From Kitasatospora arboriphila (GTDB lineage: Bacteria; Actinomycetota; Actinomycetes; Mycobacteriales; Mycobacteriaceae), in NCBI RefSeq assembly GCF_000717275.1, contig NZ_JNYV01000004.1, positions 310,001 through 374,000 of the forward strand: a DNA stretch of 64,000 nucleotides, in the 5' to 3' direction. The notes beneath the pieces were generated by a model. The model was not told the DNA's origin. It searched no databases and worked only from the letters and a program-made list of their open reading frames with translations. The position numbers and the translations under genes are program-made. Within the stretch, counting starts at the first letter, position 1. Every line of letters begins with the position of its first letter. Of the stretch, positions 26,845 to 34,978 are shown in pieces.

Positions 26845-27459
26845 GTCGAGATTACCAGTGCGTCCGAGCGGCCCCAACTCGCTTGTGAGGCCCACGCTCA
26901 GGATATGGCTACCGCGCGTGAGCAGGTCGCCCAGATCGGAGTCGGGCCGGTCCAGCCACTGCTGGTACGCGGCGAGCGCCACGGCGAGAAGCATCCAGGC
27001 GACTGTCTGGGGGCCGTGATCGGAGGCGTCTGTGCCGGTGCGCATCGCGACGAACTCGGCGACCACATCGCGCCATCCTGTGTACATCAGCATCGAATGC
27101 GCCTGCAGGGCCGGAACGCTCAGCAGCAGGTGCATCCGCCGACGGTGATGTTCGAGGTGCTCGTCCGGGACCTCGTTGAAGGCGAGCAGTGCGGTTCGCA
27201 GCGCGTCGGCGACGGGCATGTCGGCGGGGAGGTCGGCAAGCAGCCTACGCATGTCCTGCAGGTGCTCGTCGAAGTCACCCCACGCGATCGCGTTCTTGGA
27301 GGGGTAGTAGCGAAACAGGGTTCGCCGGGCGATCCCGGCGGCGGCGGCGACGTCGTCGACACTGGTCTCGTCGAAGCCGACCTCCGTGAACAGGTCGATC
27401 GCGGCATCGGTGATCTTCGCCTTGGTGGTGCTCGGCCGCCGGCCGATCTGAGCGGTCAC
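26842..27459 (-). CDS. mftR: Mycofactocin-system TetR regulator MftR
   Basis: 205-residue TetR protein. The helix-turn-helix segment FTEVGFDETSVDDVAAAAGI followed by ARRTLFRYYPSKNAIAWGDF is characteristic of MftR, including the WGDFD sequence. In mycobacteria MftR represses the mft genes and is relieved by long-chain acyl-CoA. Here it is transcribed away from the acyl-CoA dehydrogenase and mft genes, 287 bp from the former. The assignment is supported by sequence and by adjacency to mftA-G. Confidence 0.82.
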   Translation of the reverse strand: MTAQIGRRPSTTKAKITDAAIDLFTEVGFDETSVDDVAAAAGIARRTLFRYYPSKNAIAWGDFDEHLQDMRRLLADLPADMPVADALRTALLAFNEVPDEHLEHHRRRMHLLLSVPALQAHSMLMYTGWRDVVAEFVAMRTGTDASDHGPQTVAWMLLAVALAAYQQWLDRPDSDLGDLLTRGSHILSVGLTSELGPLGRTGNLD

Positions 27460-27746
27460 GCCGATCGCCGTCCACTGGGCACGGCTTCACCTCCGGTGCG
27501 TCTCGCGGTCGCCGGCGTGCGACATCGCCCATGGTAGATGTCGAACAGCGGCCTGTTCCTGTCGCCTCAAAAGGCTGGCCCTAAAGCCTCAAAAGGATCT
27601 GCCGCCCGGTGTCGATCAACTACGATTGCCCCACTTGCCGGGGCATGAAGTGAACGAGCGTTCCCTCACCTCGACGGCGTGGTCGGGGCACATCGATACC
27701 GCTCCGAACAGACGGTTATCAGACGTGAATGACGTTGAGAGGGAAC
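27460..27746. promoter_or_regulatory. Divergent control region between mftR and the acyl-CoA dehydrogenase
   Basis: No gene seen. Three features stand out. A direct repeat GCCTCAAAAGG occurs at 27564-27574 and 27586-27596, 22 bp apart. A hairpin TGCCCC-N7-GGGGCA occupies 27627-27645. A perfect 12-bp palindrome GAACGAGCGTTC lies at 27652-27663. The palindrome and repeats are the size expected for TetR-type operators and may be MftR targets. The dehydrogenase start (ATG 27747) is preceded by GAGAGGG. Confidence 0.4.
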
Positions 27747-28892
27747 ATGATGCGCAGAACTGTATTCGAGACCGAACACGATCAGCTGAGGGAGACCACC
27801 CGCCAGTTCGTTGAACGGGAGATCGCACCTCATGCGGAGCAGTGGGAACGGGAAGGCCAGGTCGACCGGTCGGCGTATCTCGCCGCCGGCAAGTACGGGC
27901 TGATCGGGTTTAATCTGCCGGAGGAGTTCGGTGGCGGCGGGATGGAGGATTTCCGCTTCAACGCCGTCATCGTCGAAGAGCTGGCGAAGTTCGGATCCGC
28001 AACGCCTGCGTTGAGTCTGCAGAACGATGTGGTCGGGCCCTATATGGCCAAACTGACCAACGACGAACAAAAGCAACGCTGGCTTCCGGGCTTTGCCTCC
28101 GGCGAGCTGATCGGCGCCATCGCGATGAGCGAGCCCGGCGCAGGCAGCGACCTCGCCGGCATCAAGACGTCCGCAGTGCTCGACGGCGACCACTGGGTGC
28201 TCAACGGCTCCAAGACCTTCATCTCGGCAGGCATCAACTCCGACCTGGTCATCGTTGTCACCAGGACTGACCCGAATGGTGGGCACAAGGGGTTCACCCT
28301 GCTGGTCGTCGAACGCGGAATGCCGGGATTCGAACGCGGCCGCAAGTTGGACAAGATGGGCCAGCACGCGCAGGACACCGCCGAACTGCACTTCACCGAC
28401 GTCCGGGTGCCGGTCGAGAACGTTCTGGGTGAGGTGAACAAGGGTTTCTACCACCTGATGCACAACCTGCCGTCCGAGCGGCTGTCGATAGCCATCGGTG
28501 CCATCGCCGGTGCGCGCCAGGTCTTCACCGACACGCTGCAATACACCAAGGACCGCAAGGCCTTCGGGCAACCGATCGGAACGTTCCAGCACAACCGGTT
28601 CGTCCTTGCGGAGATGAGCACCGAACTCGACATCGCAGAGCAGTACATCGATCGGTGCCTGGCTGCCGTGGTCGCGGGAGAGCTGACGGCGGTGGACGCG
28701 GCAAAGGCCAAGTGGTGGACCACAGAACTCGCCAAGCGGGTGATCGATCACTGCGTCCAGCTGCACGGCGGATACGGCTACATGAACGAATATCCCGTGG
28801 CCAAGGCTTATGTCGACTCGCGGATCCAGACGATCTTCGGTGGCACCACCGAGATCATGAAGGACATCATCGGCCGCGACATGGGGCTGTAG
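27747..28892 (+). CDS. Acyl-CoA dehydrogenase
   Basis: 381-residue FAD-dependent acyl-CoA dehydrogenase that introduces the alpha-beta double bond in beta-oxidation. Signatures: MSEPGAGSDLAGIKT (about residue 130) and GYGYMNEYPV near the C-terminus, where the Glu before YP is the catalytic-base position. The end IQTIFGGTTEIMKDIIGRDM is typical. The start at 27747 is chosen for the GAGAGGG ribosome-binding site; an ATG at 27729 and one at 27750 are alternatives. It lies upstream of mftA in the same direction; the substrate may be a steroid side chain or fatty acyl-CoA. Confidence 0.9.
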   Translation: MMRRTVFETEHDQLRETTRQFVEREIAPHAEQWEREGQVDRSAYLAAGKYGLIGFNLPEEFGGGGMEDFRFNAVIVEELAKFGSATPALSLQNDVVGPYMAKLTNDEQKQRWLPGFASGELIGAIAMSEPGAGSDLAGIKTSAVLDGDHWVLNGSKTFISAGINSDLVIVVTRTDPNGGHKGFTLLVVERGMPGFERGRKLDKMGQHAQDTAELHFTDVRVPVENVLGEVNKGFYHLMHNLPSERLSIAIGAIAGARQVFTDTLQYTKDRKAFGQPIGTFQHNRFVLAEMSTELDIAEQYIDRCLAAVVAGELTAVDAAKAKWWTTELAKRVIDHCVQLHGGYGYMNEYPVAKAYVDSRIQTIFGGTTEIMKDIIGRDMGL

Positions 28893-28929
28893 TACCTGTC
28901 CTTTCGGACGGTTTTCGCGTAAATCTCGT

Positions 28930-28945
28930 GTTGATTCGACTCAAC
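28930..28945 (+). promoter_or_regulatory. Near-palindrome upstream of mftA
   Basis: GTTGATTCGACTCAAC is a palindrome at 14 of 16 positions, 65 bp before the mftA start. Its first 12 bases, GTTGATTCGACT, recur exactly at 32035-32046 upstream of the mycofactocin-type SDR. The shared element may be the operator of MftR or a promoter element (it contains TTGATT). MftR is the obvious candidate, but its binding motif here is not known. Confidence 0.45.
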
Positions 28946-29010
28946 CCCTAGCGTTTGTGCACTGAGTGCCATTATGGTGGTCGTCACACCCACAACAGGA
29001 GGTAATCCCC

Positions 29011-29118
29011 ATGACAGCTCAGAATCCTTCGCAGTCGGACGCCACCACCGAGACCGAACTGGTCACCGAATCCCTGGTCGAAGAGGTGTCGATCGACGGC
29101 ATGTGCGGCGTCTACTGA
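29011..29118 (+). CDS. mftA: Mycofactocin precursor peptide MftA
   Basis: 35-residue peptide, the ribosomally made precursor of the redox cofactor mycofactocin. It has an acidic Thr/Glu-rich body and ends [10 protein letters not shown]; the terminal IDGMCGVY is the conserved core from which the last Val-Tyr pair is processed by MftC, MftE and MftD. A strong AGGAGGT lies eight bases before the ATG. mftB begins two bases after the stop. It is too short for usual gene finders. Confidence 0.95.
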   Translation: MTAQNPSQSDATTETELVTESLVEEVSIDGMCGVY

Positions 29119-29119
29119 C

Positions 29120-29413
29120 GTGTCTGTCACCACCGATCGAGCAACCGCTTTCGACGCCGATCGCGCGTGGGTGCTGAACTCGTCGGTCGCACTGCGTCCA
29201 GAGCCTTTCGGAGCGTTGTTGTACCACTTCGGCACTCGCAAGCTGTCGTTCCTCAAGAACCTGACGGTGGTCGAGGTCGTGCAGTCGCTCGGTGACCACG
29301 CGAGTGCTGACGACGCGCTGGCAGCTGCCGGCATCGGCGATGCCGACCGGCACCTGTATGTCAGTGCGCTCTCTGCACTGGCTGTTTCGGGAATGATCGT
29401 CCCCAACTCCTAA
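29120..29413 (+). CDS. mftB: Mycofactocin precursor-binding chaperone MftB
   Basis: 97-residue RiPP recognition protein that binds MftA and presents it to the radical SAM enzyme MftC. It is recognisable by position, size and the ALRPEPFGALLYHFGTRKLS segment, the conserved MftB signature. The GTG start is two bases past the mftA stop. The rest is a small helical domain with no catalytic residues. mftC starts 85 bp downstream. Confidence 0.9.
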   Translation: MSVTTDRATAFDADRAWVLNSSVALRPEPFGALLYHFGTRKLSFLKNLTVVEVVQSLGDHASADDALAAAGIGDADRHLYVSALSALAVSGMIVPNS

Positions 29414-29498
29414 GTCCGGCACAGCCGCGCGCGTCGCAGCCCGGCGCGTGCGGTCCGGCAAATCCTTGCCGCCGGTACGTGTTCTGTGAGGAACCCCC

Positions 29499-30728
29499 AT
29501 GACTTCTGTTCTCGACCGCCCCTCGGCGTCGTCTCAGCCCGTCGGCCGCCTGGTCGACCAGTTCGAAAAAGGTCTCGATGCACCGATCTGCCTGACGTGG
29601 GAGCTCACCTACGCGTGCAACCTGTCGTGTGTGCACTGCCTGTCCTCCTCGGGCAAGCGCGACCCACGTGAGCTCGACACCGCGCAGTGCAAGGCCATCA
29701 TCGACGAGCTGCAGCGCATGCAGGTTTTCTACGTCAACATCGGTGGCGGCGAGCCGACGGTGCGCCCCGACTTCTGGGAACTGGTCGACTACGCCACCGA
29801 TCACCAAGTGGGAGTGAAGTTCTCCACCAACGGCCTCAAGATCGACAAGAAGGTCGCCCAGCGTCTCGCGGCCAGCGACTACGTCGACGTGCAGATCTCC
29901 CTCGATGGCGCGACCGCCGAGGTGAACGACGCAGTGCGTGGCCCGGGGTCGTATGCGATGGCGATCAAGGCGCTCGAGAACCTGCACGAGGCGGGGTTCG
30001 CCGACGCCAAGATCAGCGTGGTGGTGACCCGGCAGAACGTCACCCAGCTTGATGAGTTCAAGGCGCTCGCGGACCGTTACGGCGCAACCCTGCGTATCAC
30101 CAGGATGCGGCCGTCCGGTCGAGGTGCTGACGTCTGGGATGACCTGCACCCGCTACCCGAACAGCAGCGCGATCTGTACAACTGGCTCGTCGCACACGGC
30201 GAAGGGGTGCTGACCGGCGACTCGTTCTTCCATCTGTCCGCTTTCGCCGAGTCGGGCCAGGGCGCGCTGCCCGGCCTGAACCTCTGTGGCGCCGGCCGCG
30301 TGGTGTGCCTGATCGACCCCGTCGGCGATGTGTACGCGTGCCCGTTCGCCATCCACGAGAACTTTCTCGCCGGAAACATTTTGTCCGACGGCGGGTTCAA
30401 GACGATCTGGCAGCAGTCAGACCTGTTCCTCGAACTCCGCGAACCCCAGAACGCCGGCGCCTGCACCAAGTGCCAGCACTTCGACGCGTGCCGCGGAGGA
30501 TGCATGGCCGCCAAGTTCTTCACCGGTCTTCCCCTGGCCGGACCCGACCCCGAATGTGTTCAGGGTTATGGCGAAGAATTGCTGGCCGGCGACCGCAGCG
30601 TGCCCTCGGCCAACAAGGACCACTCGCGTGGTGTGCCGTTGACCCTGATGACCCGTCCGCCCTCACGTGACTGCGACGAGAACCCGCTGGCCGGATTCAC
30701 GCCGGCGGCCGCCTCGGCCTGCCACTGA
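29499..30728 (+). CDS. mftC: Mycofactocin radical SAM maturase MftC
   Basis: 409-residue radical S-adenosylmethionine enzyme with a SPASM extension. It decarboxylates and then cyclises the C-terminal Val-Tyr of MftA. The cluster motif is CNLSCVHC (about residue 41). The C-terminal Fe-S region contains CGAGRVVCLI, ACPFAIHE and CTKCQHFDACRGGC, all expected auxiliary-cluster cysteines. The length is typical. Starts at ATG 29499, 85 bp after mftB. Confidence 0.95.
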   Translation: MTSVLDRPSASSQPVGRLVDQFEKGLDAPICLTWELTYACNLSCVHCLSSSGKRDPRELDTAQCKAIIDELQRMQVFYVNIGGGEPTVRPDFWELVDYATDHQVGVKFSTNGLKIDKKVAQRLAASDYVDVQISLDGATAEVNDAVRGPGSYAMAIKALENLHEAGFADAKISVVVTRQNVTQLDEFKALADRYGATLRITRMRPSGRGADVWDDLHPLPEQQRDLYNWLVAHGEGVLTGDSFFHLSAFAESGQGALPGLNLCGAGRVVCLIDPVGDVYACPFAIHENFLAGNILSDGGFKTIWQQSDLFLELREPQNAGACTKCQHFDACRGGCMAAKFFTGLPLAGPDPECVQGYGEELLAGDRSVPSANKDHSRGVPLTLMTRPPSRDCDENPLAGFTPAAASACH

Positions 30729-30825
30729 ACGACGCGGCCTCACCCGGAGTCGCCTTTGATACCGAAGGCGAACTCCCACACCACAACCCGGCAAAGTCGC
30801 CGGTGAGCAAAGGAATCAACACCCC

Positions 30826-32013
30826 ATGGTCAATCCCTGGTTCGAGAGTGTCGCCGAAGCCCAGCGGCGAGCGAAGAAGCGACTTCCCAAGTCGGTGTAT
30901 TCGTCGCTGATCGCCGGAAGCGAGAAGGGAATCACGGTCAACGACAACGTGGATGCGTTTGCCGAACTCGGGTTCGCGCCCCACGTCGTCGGCGCGCACG
31001 CCGAGCGGGAACTGTCGACAACCGTGATGGGTCAAGACATCTCGATGCCGGTGATGATCTCGCCGACCGGTGTCCAGGCCGTCGACAAAGAAGGCGAGGT
31101 CGCCGTCGCTCGGGCGGCCGCCGCCCGCGGTACCGCCATGGGTCTGTCGAGTTTCGCCTCCAAGCCGATCGAGGAGGTCACCGCAGTCAACGACAAGATC
31201 TTCTTCCAGGCCTACTGGCTCAACTCTCGCGAGGACATCCTCAAGCGCGCCGAGCGGGCCCGCGAGGCCGGCGCGAAAGGTCTCATCGTCACCACGGACT
31301 GGTCGTTCTCGATGGGACGTGACTGGGGAAGCCCCGAGATCCCGGAGAAGGTCGACCTCAAGGCCCTGCTGAAACTGGCTCCCGAGATCGCGATGCGACC
31401 GCGTTATGCCTGGGACTGGTTCAACAAGGGCAAGCCCATCATTCCCGACCTGACCGCGCCGAACGTGGTGGACAAGGCGCAGCAGGCACCGACCTTCTTC
31501 GGCGCATACGGGCAGTGGATGCAGACCGCGCCGCCGCGGTGGGAAGACCTGCAGTGGCTGCGGGAGGAGTGGGGCGGGCCGTTCATGGTCAAGGGCATCA
31601 CCCGCATCGACGACGCCAAACGCGCCGTGGACATCGGGGCCACCGCCATCTCGGTGTCCAATCACGGTGGCAACAACCTCGACGGCACCCCGGCGACCAT
31701 CCGCATGCTCGGACCGATCGCCGACGCCGTCGGCAAAGACATCGAGGTGCTCCTCGACGGCGGGGTGCGGCGCGGCAGCGACGTCGTCAAGGCCCTCGCC
31801 CTCGGTGCCGATGCGGTCATGATCGGCCGCGCCTACCTCTGGGGCCTGGCCGCCAACGGCCAGACCGGTGTCGAGAACGTCCTCGACATCATGCGCGGCG
31901 GAATCGACTCGGCGCTGATGGGACTGGGTCGCCGCAGCATTCACGACCTCACCCGCGACGACATCATCATCCCCGAAGGCTTCGAGAAGCGATTCGGCGA
32001 AACCACCTCGTAG
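30826..32013 (+). CDS. mftD: Mycofactocin pathway FMN dehydrogenase MftD
   Basis: 395-residue alpha-hydroxy-acid oxidase-type flavoprotein. In the pathway it oxidatively deaminates the AHDP intermediate to give premycofactocin. The FMN-barrel signature SNHGGNNLDG (about residue 278) and GGVRRGSDVVKALALGADAV (about residue 310) are intact. The N-terminus NPWFESVAEAQRRAKKRLPK is the MftD type rather than lactate dehydrogenase. AAAGGAA precedes the ATG. The next mft gene, mftE, is 2.2 kb away. Confidence 0.93.
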   Translation: MVNPWFESVAEAQRRAKKRLPKSVYSSLIAGSEKGITVNDNVDAFAELGFAPHVVGAHAERELSTTVMGQDISMPVMISPTGVQAVDKEGEVAVARAAAARGTAMGLSSFASKPIEEVTAVNDKIFFQAYWLNSREDILKRAERAREAGAKGLIVTTDWSFSMGRDWGSPEIPEKVDLKALLKLAPEIAMRPRYAWDWFNKGKPIIPDLTAPNVVDKAQQAPTFFGAYGQWMQTAPPRWEDLQWLREEWGGPFMVKGITRIDDAKRAVDIGATAISVSNHGGNNLDGTPATIRMLGPIADAVGKDIEVLLDGGVRRGSDVVKALALGADAVMIGRAYLWGLAANGQTGVENVLDIMRGGIDSALMGLGRRSIHDLTRDDIIIPEGFEKRFGETTS

Positions 32014-32045
32014 ATCCCGGGGCGCCTCCGGCAGGTTGATTCGAC

Positions 32046-32074
32046 TAGAACACGTTACAGGTTGTTGTAACGTG
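32046..32074 (+). promoter_or_regulatory. KstR-type box overlapping a 9-bp inverted repeat
   Basis: TAGAACACGTTACA (32046-32059) fits the KstR consensus TnnAACnnGTTnnA at all defined positions. It overlaps a longer inverted repeat, CACGTTACA (32051-32059) with TGTAACGTG (32066-32074), separated by six bases. The 12-mer GTTGATTCGACT shared with the mftA promoter abuts it (32035-32046). The SDR start is about 60 bp downstream. Three potential binding elements are packed into 40 bp. Confidence 0.65.
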
Positions 32075-32120
32075 GCGTGGTACTCAACCCACGTTCAGAT
32101 CGACGGAGGCAGTGGCCGAT

Positions 32121-32924
32121 ATGGGAGATTTCGACGGCAAGGTCGTCTACATCACGGGCATCGCCCGCGGACAGGGCCGCAGTCACGCGATCCGATTCGC
32201 CGAGGAAGGCGCATCGGTCATCGGGCTCGACGTATGTGGTGAGGTCACCAAGATCGGTTATCCGGTGGCCACCGCCGAAGACATGGAAGAGACCGTGCGC
32301 CAGGTCAAGGCCGCGGGGGGCAATATTCTTGCCCGCCAACTCGATACCCGTGACCTGGCGGGCCAGCAGCAGCTCGTTGCCGACGGCGTCGCACAATTCG
32401 GCCGACTCGACTACGTCATCGTCAATGCCGGTGTGCTCACCTGGGGCAGCGTCCACGAGATGACCGAGAGCCAGTTCATGGACGTCATCGATGTCAACGT
32501 GAACGGATCCTGGAAGACGCTCAAGGCGACCATCCCGGCGATGCTCGAAGCGGGCAACGGGGGCTCGATCGTGATCATCAGCTCCGTCGCCGGGATCAAG
32601 TCGATGCCGATGCAGGCGTCCTACTCGGCGTCCAAACATGCCTTGGTCGGGCTGGCGCACACAACCGCAAAAGAGCTGGGCCGCAGCAAGATCAGGGTCA
32701 ACACCGTTCACCCCTACGGCGTCGAGACCCCGATGTGCATCGAAGACGCCGACGCTTTCAAGGTGTTCGAGATGCCCGAGTACAAGGCGCATTTCGAGCC
32801 GATCCTGCCCGGGATGGCCAAGTCCGGCGACATCACCGACGCGGTGATGTACCTGTGCTCCACACGCGCCAAGTTCATCACCGCCTCCTCCATCGAGGTG
32901 GACATGGGCGCCACCAAGGTCTAA
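32121..32924 (+). CDS. Mycofactocin-type short-chain dehydrogenase
   Basis: 267-residue SDR. The nucleotide-binding motif TGIARGQGRSHA (about residue 12) matches the mycofactocin-coupled SDR class, which keep a bound NAD and need mycofactocin as external electron carrier. NNAG is VNAG here; the catalytic Ser, Tyr and Lys lie in IISSVAG and SYSASKHA. The start is ATG 32121, with GGAGG eleven bases upstream; GTG 32112 is too close to the ribosome-binding site. The KstR-type box upstream suggests steroid or sterol alcohol oxidation. Substrate not determined. Confidence 0.88.
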   Translation: MGDFDGKVVYITGIARGQGRSHAIRFAEEGASVIGLDVCGEVTKIGYPVATAEDMEETVRQVKAAGGNILARQLDTRDLAGQQQLVADGVAQFGRLDYVIVNAGVLTWGSVHEMTESQFMDVIDVNVNGSWKTLKATIPAMLEAGNGGSIVIISSVAGIKSMPMQASYSASKHALVGLAHTTAKELGRSKIRVNTVHPYGVETPMCIEDADAFKVFEMPEYKAHFEPILPGMAKSGDITDAVMYLCSTRAKFITASSIEVDMGATKV

Positions 32925-32951
32925 CCGGCCACACAGCCGGCGGATACGACA

Positions 32952-32981
32952 ACGGCCCACCCCGCACGCGGGATGGGCCGT
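32952..32981. terminator. Hairpin terminator between convergent genes
   Basis: ACGGCCCA (32952-32959) pairs with TGGGCCGT (32974-32981), and inside it CCC (32961-32963) pairs with GGG (32970-32972) around GCACGC, with one C-A mismatch. It lies in the 75-bp gap between the SDR (plus) and the racemase (minus), placed to stop both transcripts. It lacks a long T-run. Confidence 0.6.
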
Positions 32982-32999
32982 CGTTCGTGTCTGGGTCGG

Positions 33000-34091
33000 T
33001 CAGTCCTGCCAGAGCGTGGCGGGGTCGGCTGCGGTGCGGGCCGGTGCGGCGGGTGTGTCGGGCACTGTCCGCGAAAAGCGCGGTGCCACAGAGGCTTGCA
33101 TGACGCCGTCGATCTCCACCAGGGATCGACGACTGGCCAGATGCTTGTTCTGCGGCGCCTCTTCCCAGTCGAGTACCGGCGTGGCGCACGCGTCCGTTCC
33201 GTCGAAGATCGCGGTCCACTCGTCGCGGGTCTTGGACTTGAACACCTCGGCAAATCGGATCTTCATGGCCGGCCACTGAGGCATGTCGAGCTGGTCGGGG
33301 AGTGTCTCATCATCGGCGAGTCCCATCCCGTCGAGCAGAAGGGCATAGAACTGTGGCTCGATGGCGCCCACGGCGAAGTACTTTCCATCGGAGGTCTCGT
33401 AGACGTCGTAGAACGGGGCGCCGGTGTCGAGCAGGTTGGCGCCGCGCTCATTGCCCCACAGGCCCGTCCCGCGGAAGGCCCACATCATCTGGCCGAGCAC
33501 CGAGGCACCGTCCACCATTGCGGCGTCGATGGTTTGGCCCTTGCCCGACTTCTCGCGCTCCACGAGCGCCGCCAGGATTCCCTGCACGAGGAACATGGAT
33601 CCGCCGCCGAAATCGCCGAACAGATTGAGCGGTGGGGTGGGGACCTCGTCGGCCCGGCCGACGGCATGCAGCAGGCCGGTCAGCGAGATGTAGTTGATGT
33701 CGTGGCCGGCCACCTGCGACAGCGGGCCGTCCTGGCCCCACCCTGTCATCCGTCCGTAGACCACACGGGGATTGACGGCCGCGACATCATCGGGACCGAA
33801 ACCGAGGCGTTCGGTGACGCCGGGACGGAAGCCTTCGATGACGACATCGGCCTTGGCGATCAGATTCATGATCGCCTCTTTGTCCGTAGGATCTTTCAAG
33901 TTCGCCTCGACCACCGTGCGGTTGCGCAAGAGCTGGTCGGCGACCTGTCCCTCTTTGGGAAGCTTGCCAGGACGCTCGATCCGCACGACGTCTGCGCCCA
34001 GATCTCCCAGCATCATCGCTGCGTGCGGCCCGGGGCCGATGCCTGCGAACTCGATCACGCGTATTCCGCTCAGCGGTCCGTTCTTTGCCAT
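33000..34091 (-). CDS. mcr: Alpha-methylacyl-CoA racemase / CoA-transferase family III
   Basis: 363-residue enzyme that interconverts (R)- and (S)-2-methylacyl-CoA, needed for beta-oxidation of sterol side chains and branched fatty acids. It starts [20 protein letters not shown]. The catalytic His130 (in GHDINY) and Asp160 (in FGDFGGG) are 30 residues apart, as in M. tuberculosis MCR. The start is ATG 34091; 40 further upstream codons are open but look non-coding. It is on the opposite strand to, and splits, the mft cluster. A formyl- or succinyl-CoA transferase is a less likely reading. Confidence 0.88.
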   Translation of the reverse strand: MAKNGPLSGIRVIEFAGIGPGPHAAMMLGDLGADVVRIERPGKLPKEGQVADQLLRNRTVVEANLKDPTDKEAIMNLIAKADVVIEGFRPGVTERLGFGPDDVAAVNPRVVYGRMTGWGQDGPLSQVAGHDINYISLTGLLHAVGRADEVPTPPLNLFGDFGGGSMFLVQGILAALVEREKSGKGQTIDAAMVDGASVLGQMMWAFRGTGLWGNERGANLLDTGAPFYDVYETSDGKYFAVGAIEPQFYALLLDGMGLADDETLPDQLDMPQWPAMKIRFAEVFKSKTRDEWTAIFDGTDACATPVLDWEEAPQNKHLASRRSLVEIDGVMQASVAPRFSRTVPDTPAAPARTAADPATLWQD

Positions 34092-34252
34092 GTATCGCAC
34101 CTCATCGTCGAGTGGTCCACCACGCACGCCACCCGGCGGGCGCAGCGCGTCACATCCAAATACTGTCGGGTGCCAAGTAAACCAGGTGCCGAGCGAATGC
34201 TCGGGCGGCAAAGCCCTTCGGGGCGAAGCGGCAACGGTCTACCATTGTCCGA

Positions 34253-34978
34253 ATGACACCTTCGGGCGGGCTCGGCTTCCGAAGCTGGACCGAGTTGGAT
34301 GATCGGTCGGCCACGGTCCTCGTGCCGTTGGGTTCCATCGAACAACATGGGCCACACCTGCCACTCGACACCGATGTGCGGATAGCGACTGCCGTTGCCG
34401 ATGCCGCAACCGGATCGAGCCCGGAGCCAAGGGCTCAGGGGGTCGACCTGATGGTTGCGCCACCACTCAATTACGGTGCGGCCGGGGAGCACGAGGGATT
34501 CCCCGGGACCGTCTCCATCGGGCACGAGGTGCTGCACTCGGTGCTGGTCGAGTACGGGCGCAGCGCCTGCCGATGGGCGGCCCGGTTGGTGTTCGTGAAC
34601 GCTCACGGTGGCAACGGGAGAACGTTGCTGTCGGCGGTGTCGCAACTGCGCACCGAGGGTCGGGAAGTGGCATGGTTCGGATGCGCCTCTCCGGGCGCCG
34701 ACGCACATGCCGGCTATACGGAAACGTCGCTGTTGCTGCACATCTCGCCGATGACGGTGCGCGTCGAGGAGATGGTCAGCGGCAACGTGACTCCGGTGTC
34801 CGAATTGATGGCATCGATGCGTGCAGGGGGAGTGGCAGCTGTGAGTGACAACGGGATACTCGGCGATCCGATGGCGGCTTCGGCCGCCGAAGGGAGGCGA
34901 ATGCTCAGCGACATGGCCGTGCGGCTGGCCGACGCTGTCGGTCGGTGGGAGCCTGACTCGAACGGGATGCTCACGTGA
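34253..34978 (+). CDS. mftE: Mycofactocin precursor peptidase MftE
   Basis: 241-residue metallopeptidase of the creatininase family. It releases the modified C-terminal dipeptide of MftA. Metal ligands are seen in VPLGSIEQHGPHLPLDTD (Glu, His, Asp), NAHGGN and AGYTETS. The length matches MftE. The stop overlaps the mftF start by four bases. It is separated from mftD by the SDR and the racemase, which is unusual for the cluster. Confidence 0.92.
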   Translation: MTPSGGLGFRSWTELDDRSATVLVPLGSIEQHGPHLPLDTDVRIATAVADAATGSSPEPRAQGVDLMVAPPLNYGAAGEHEGFPGTVSIGHEVLHSVLVEYGRSACRWAARLVFVNAHGGNGRTLLSAVSQLRTEGREVAWFGCASPGADAHAGYTETSLLLHISPMTVRVEEMVSGNVTPVSELMASMRAGGVAAVSDNGILGDPMAASAAEGRRMLSDMAVRLADAVGRWEPDSNGMLT

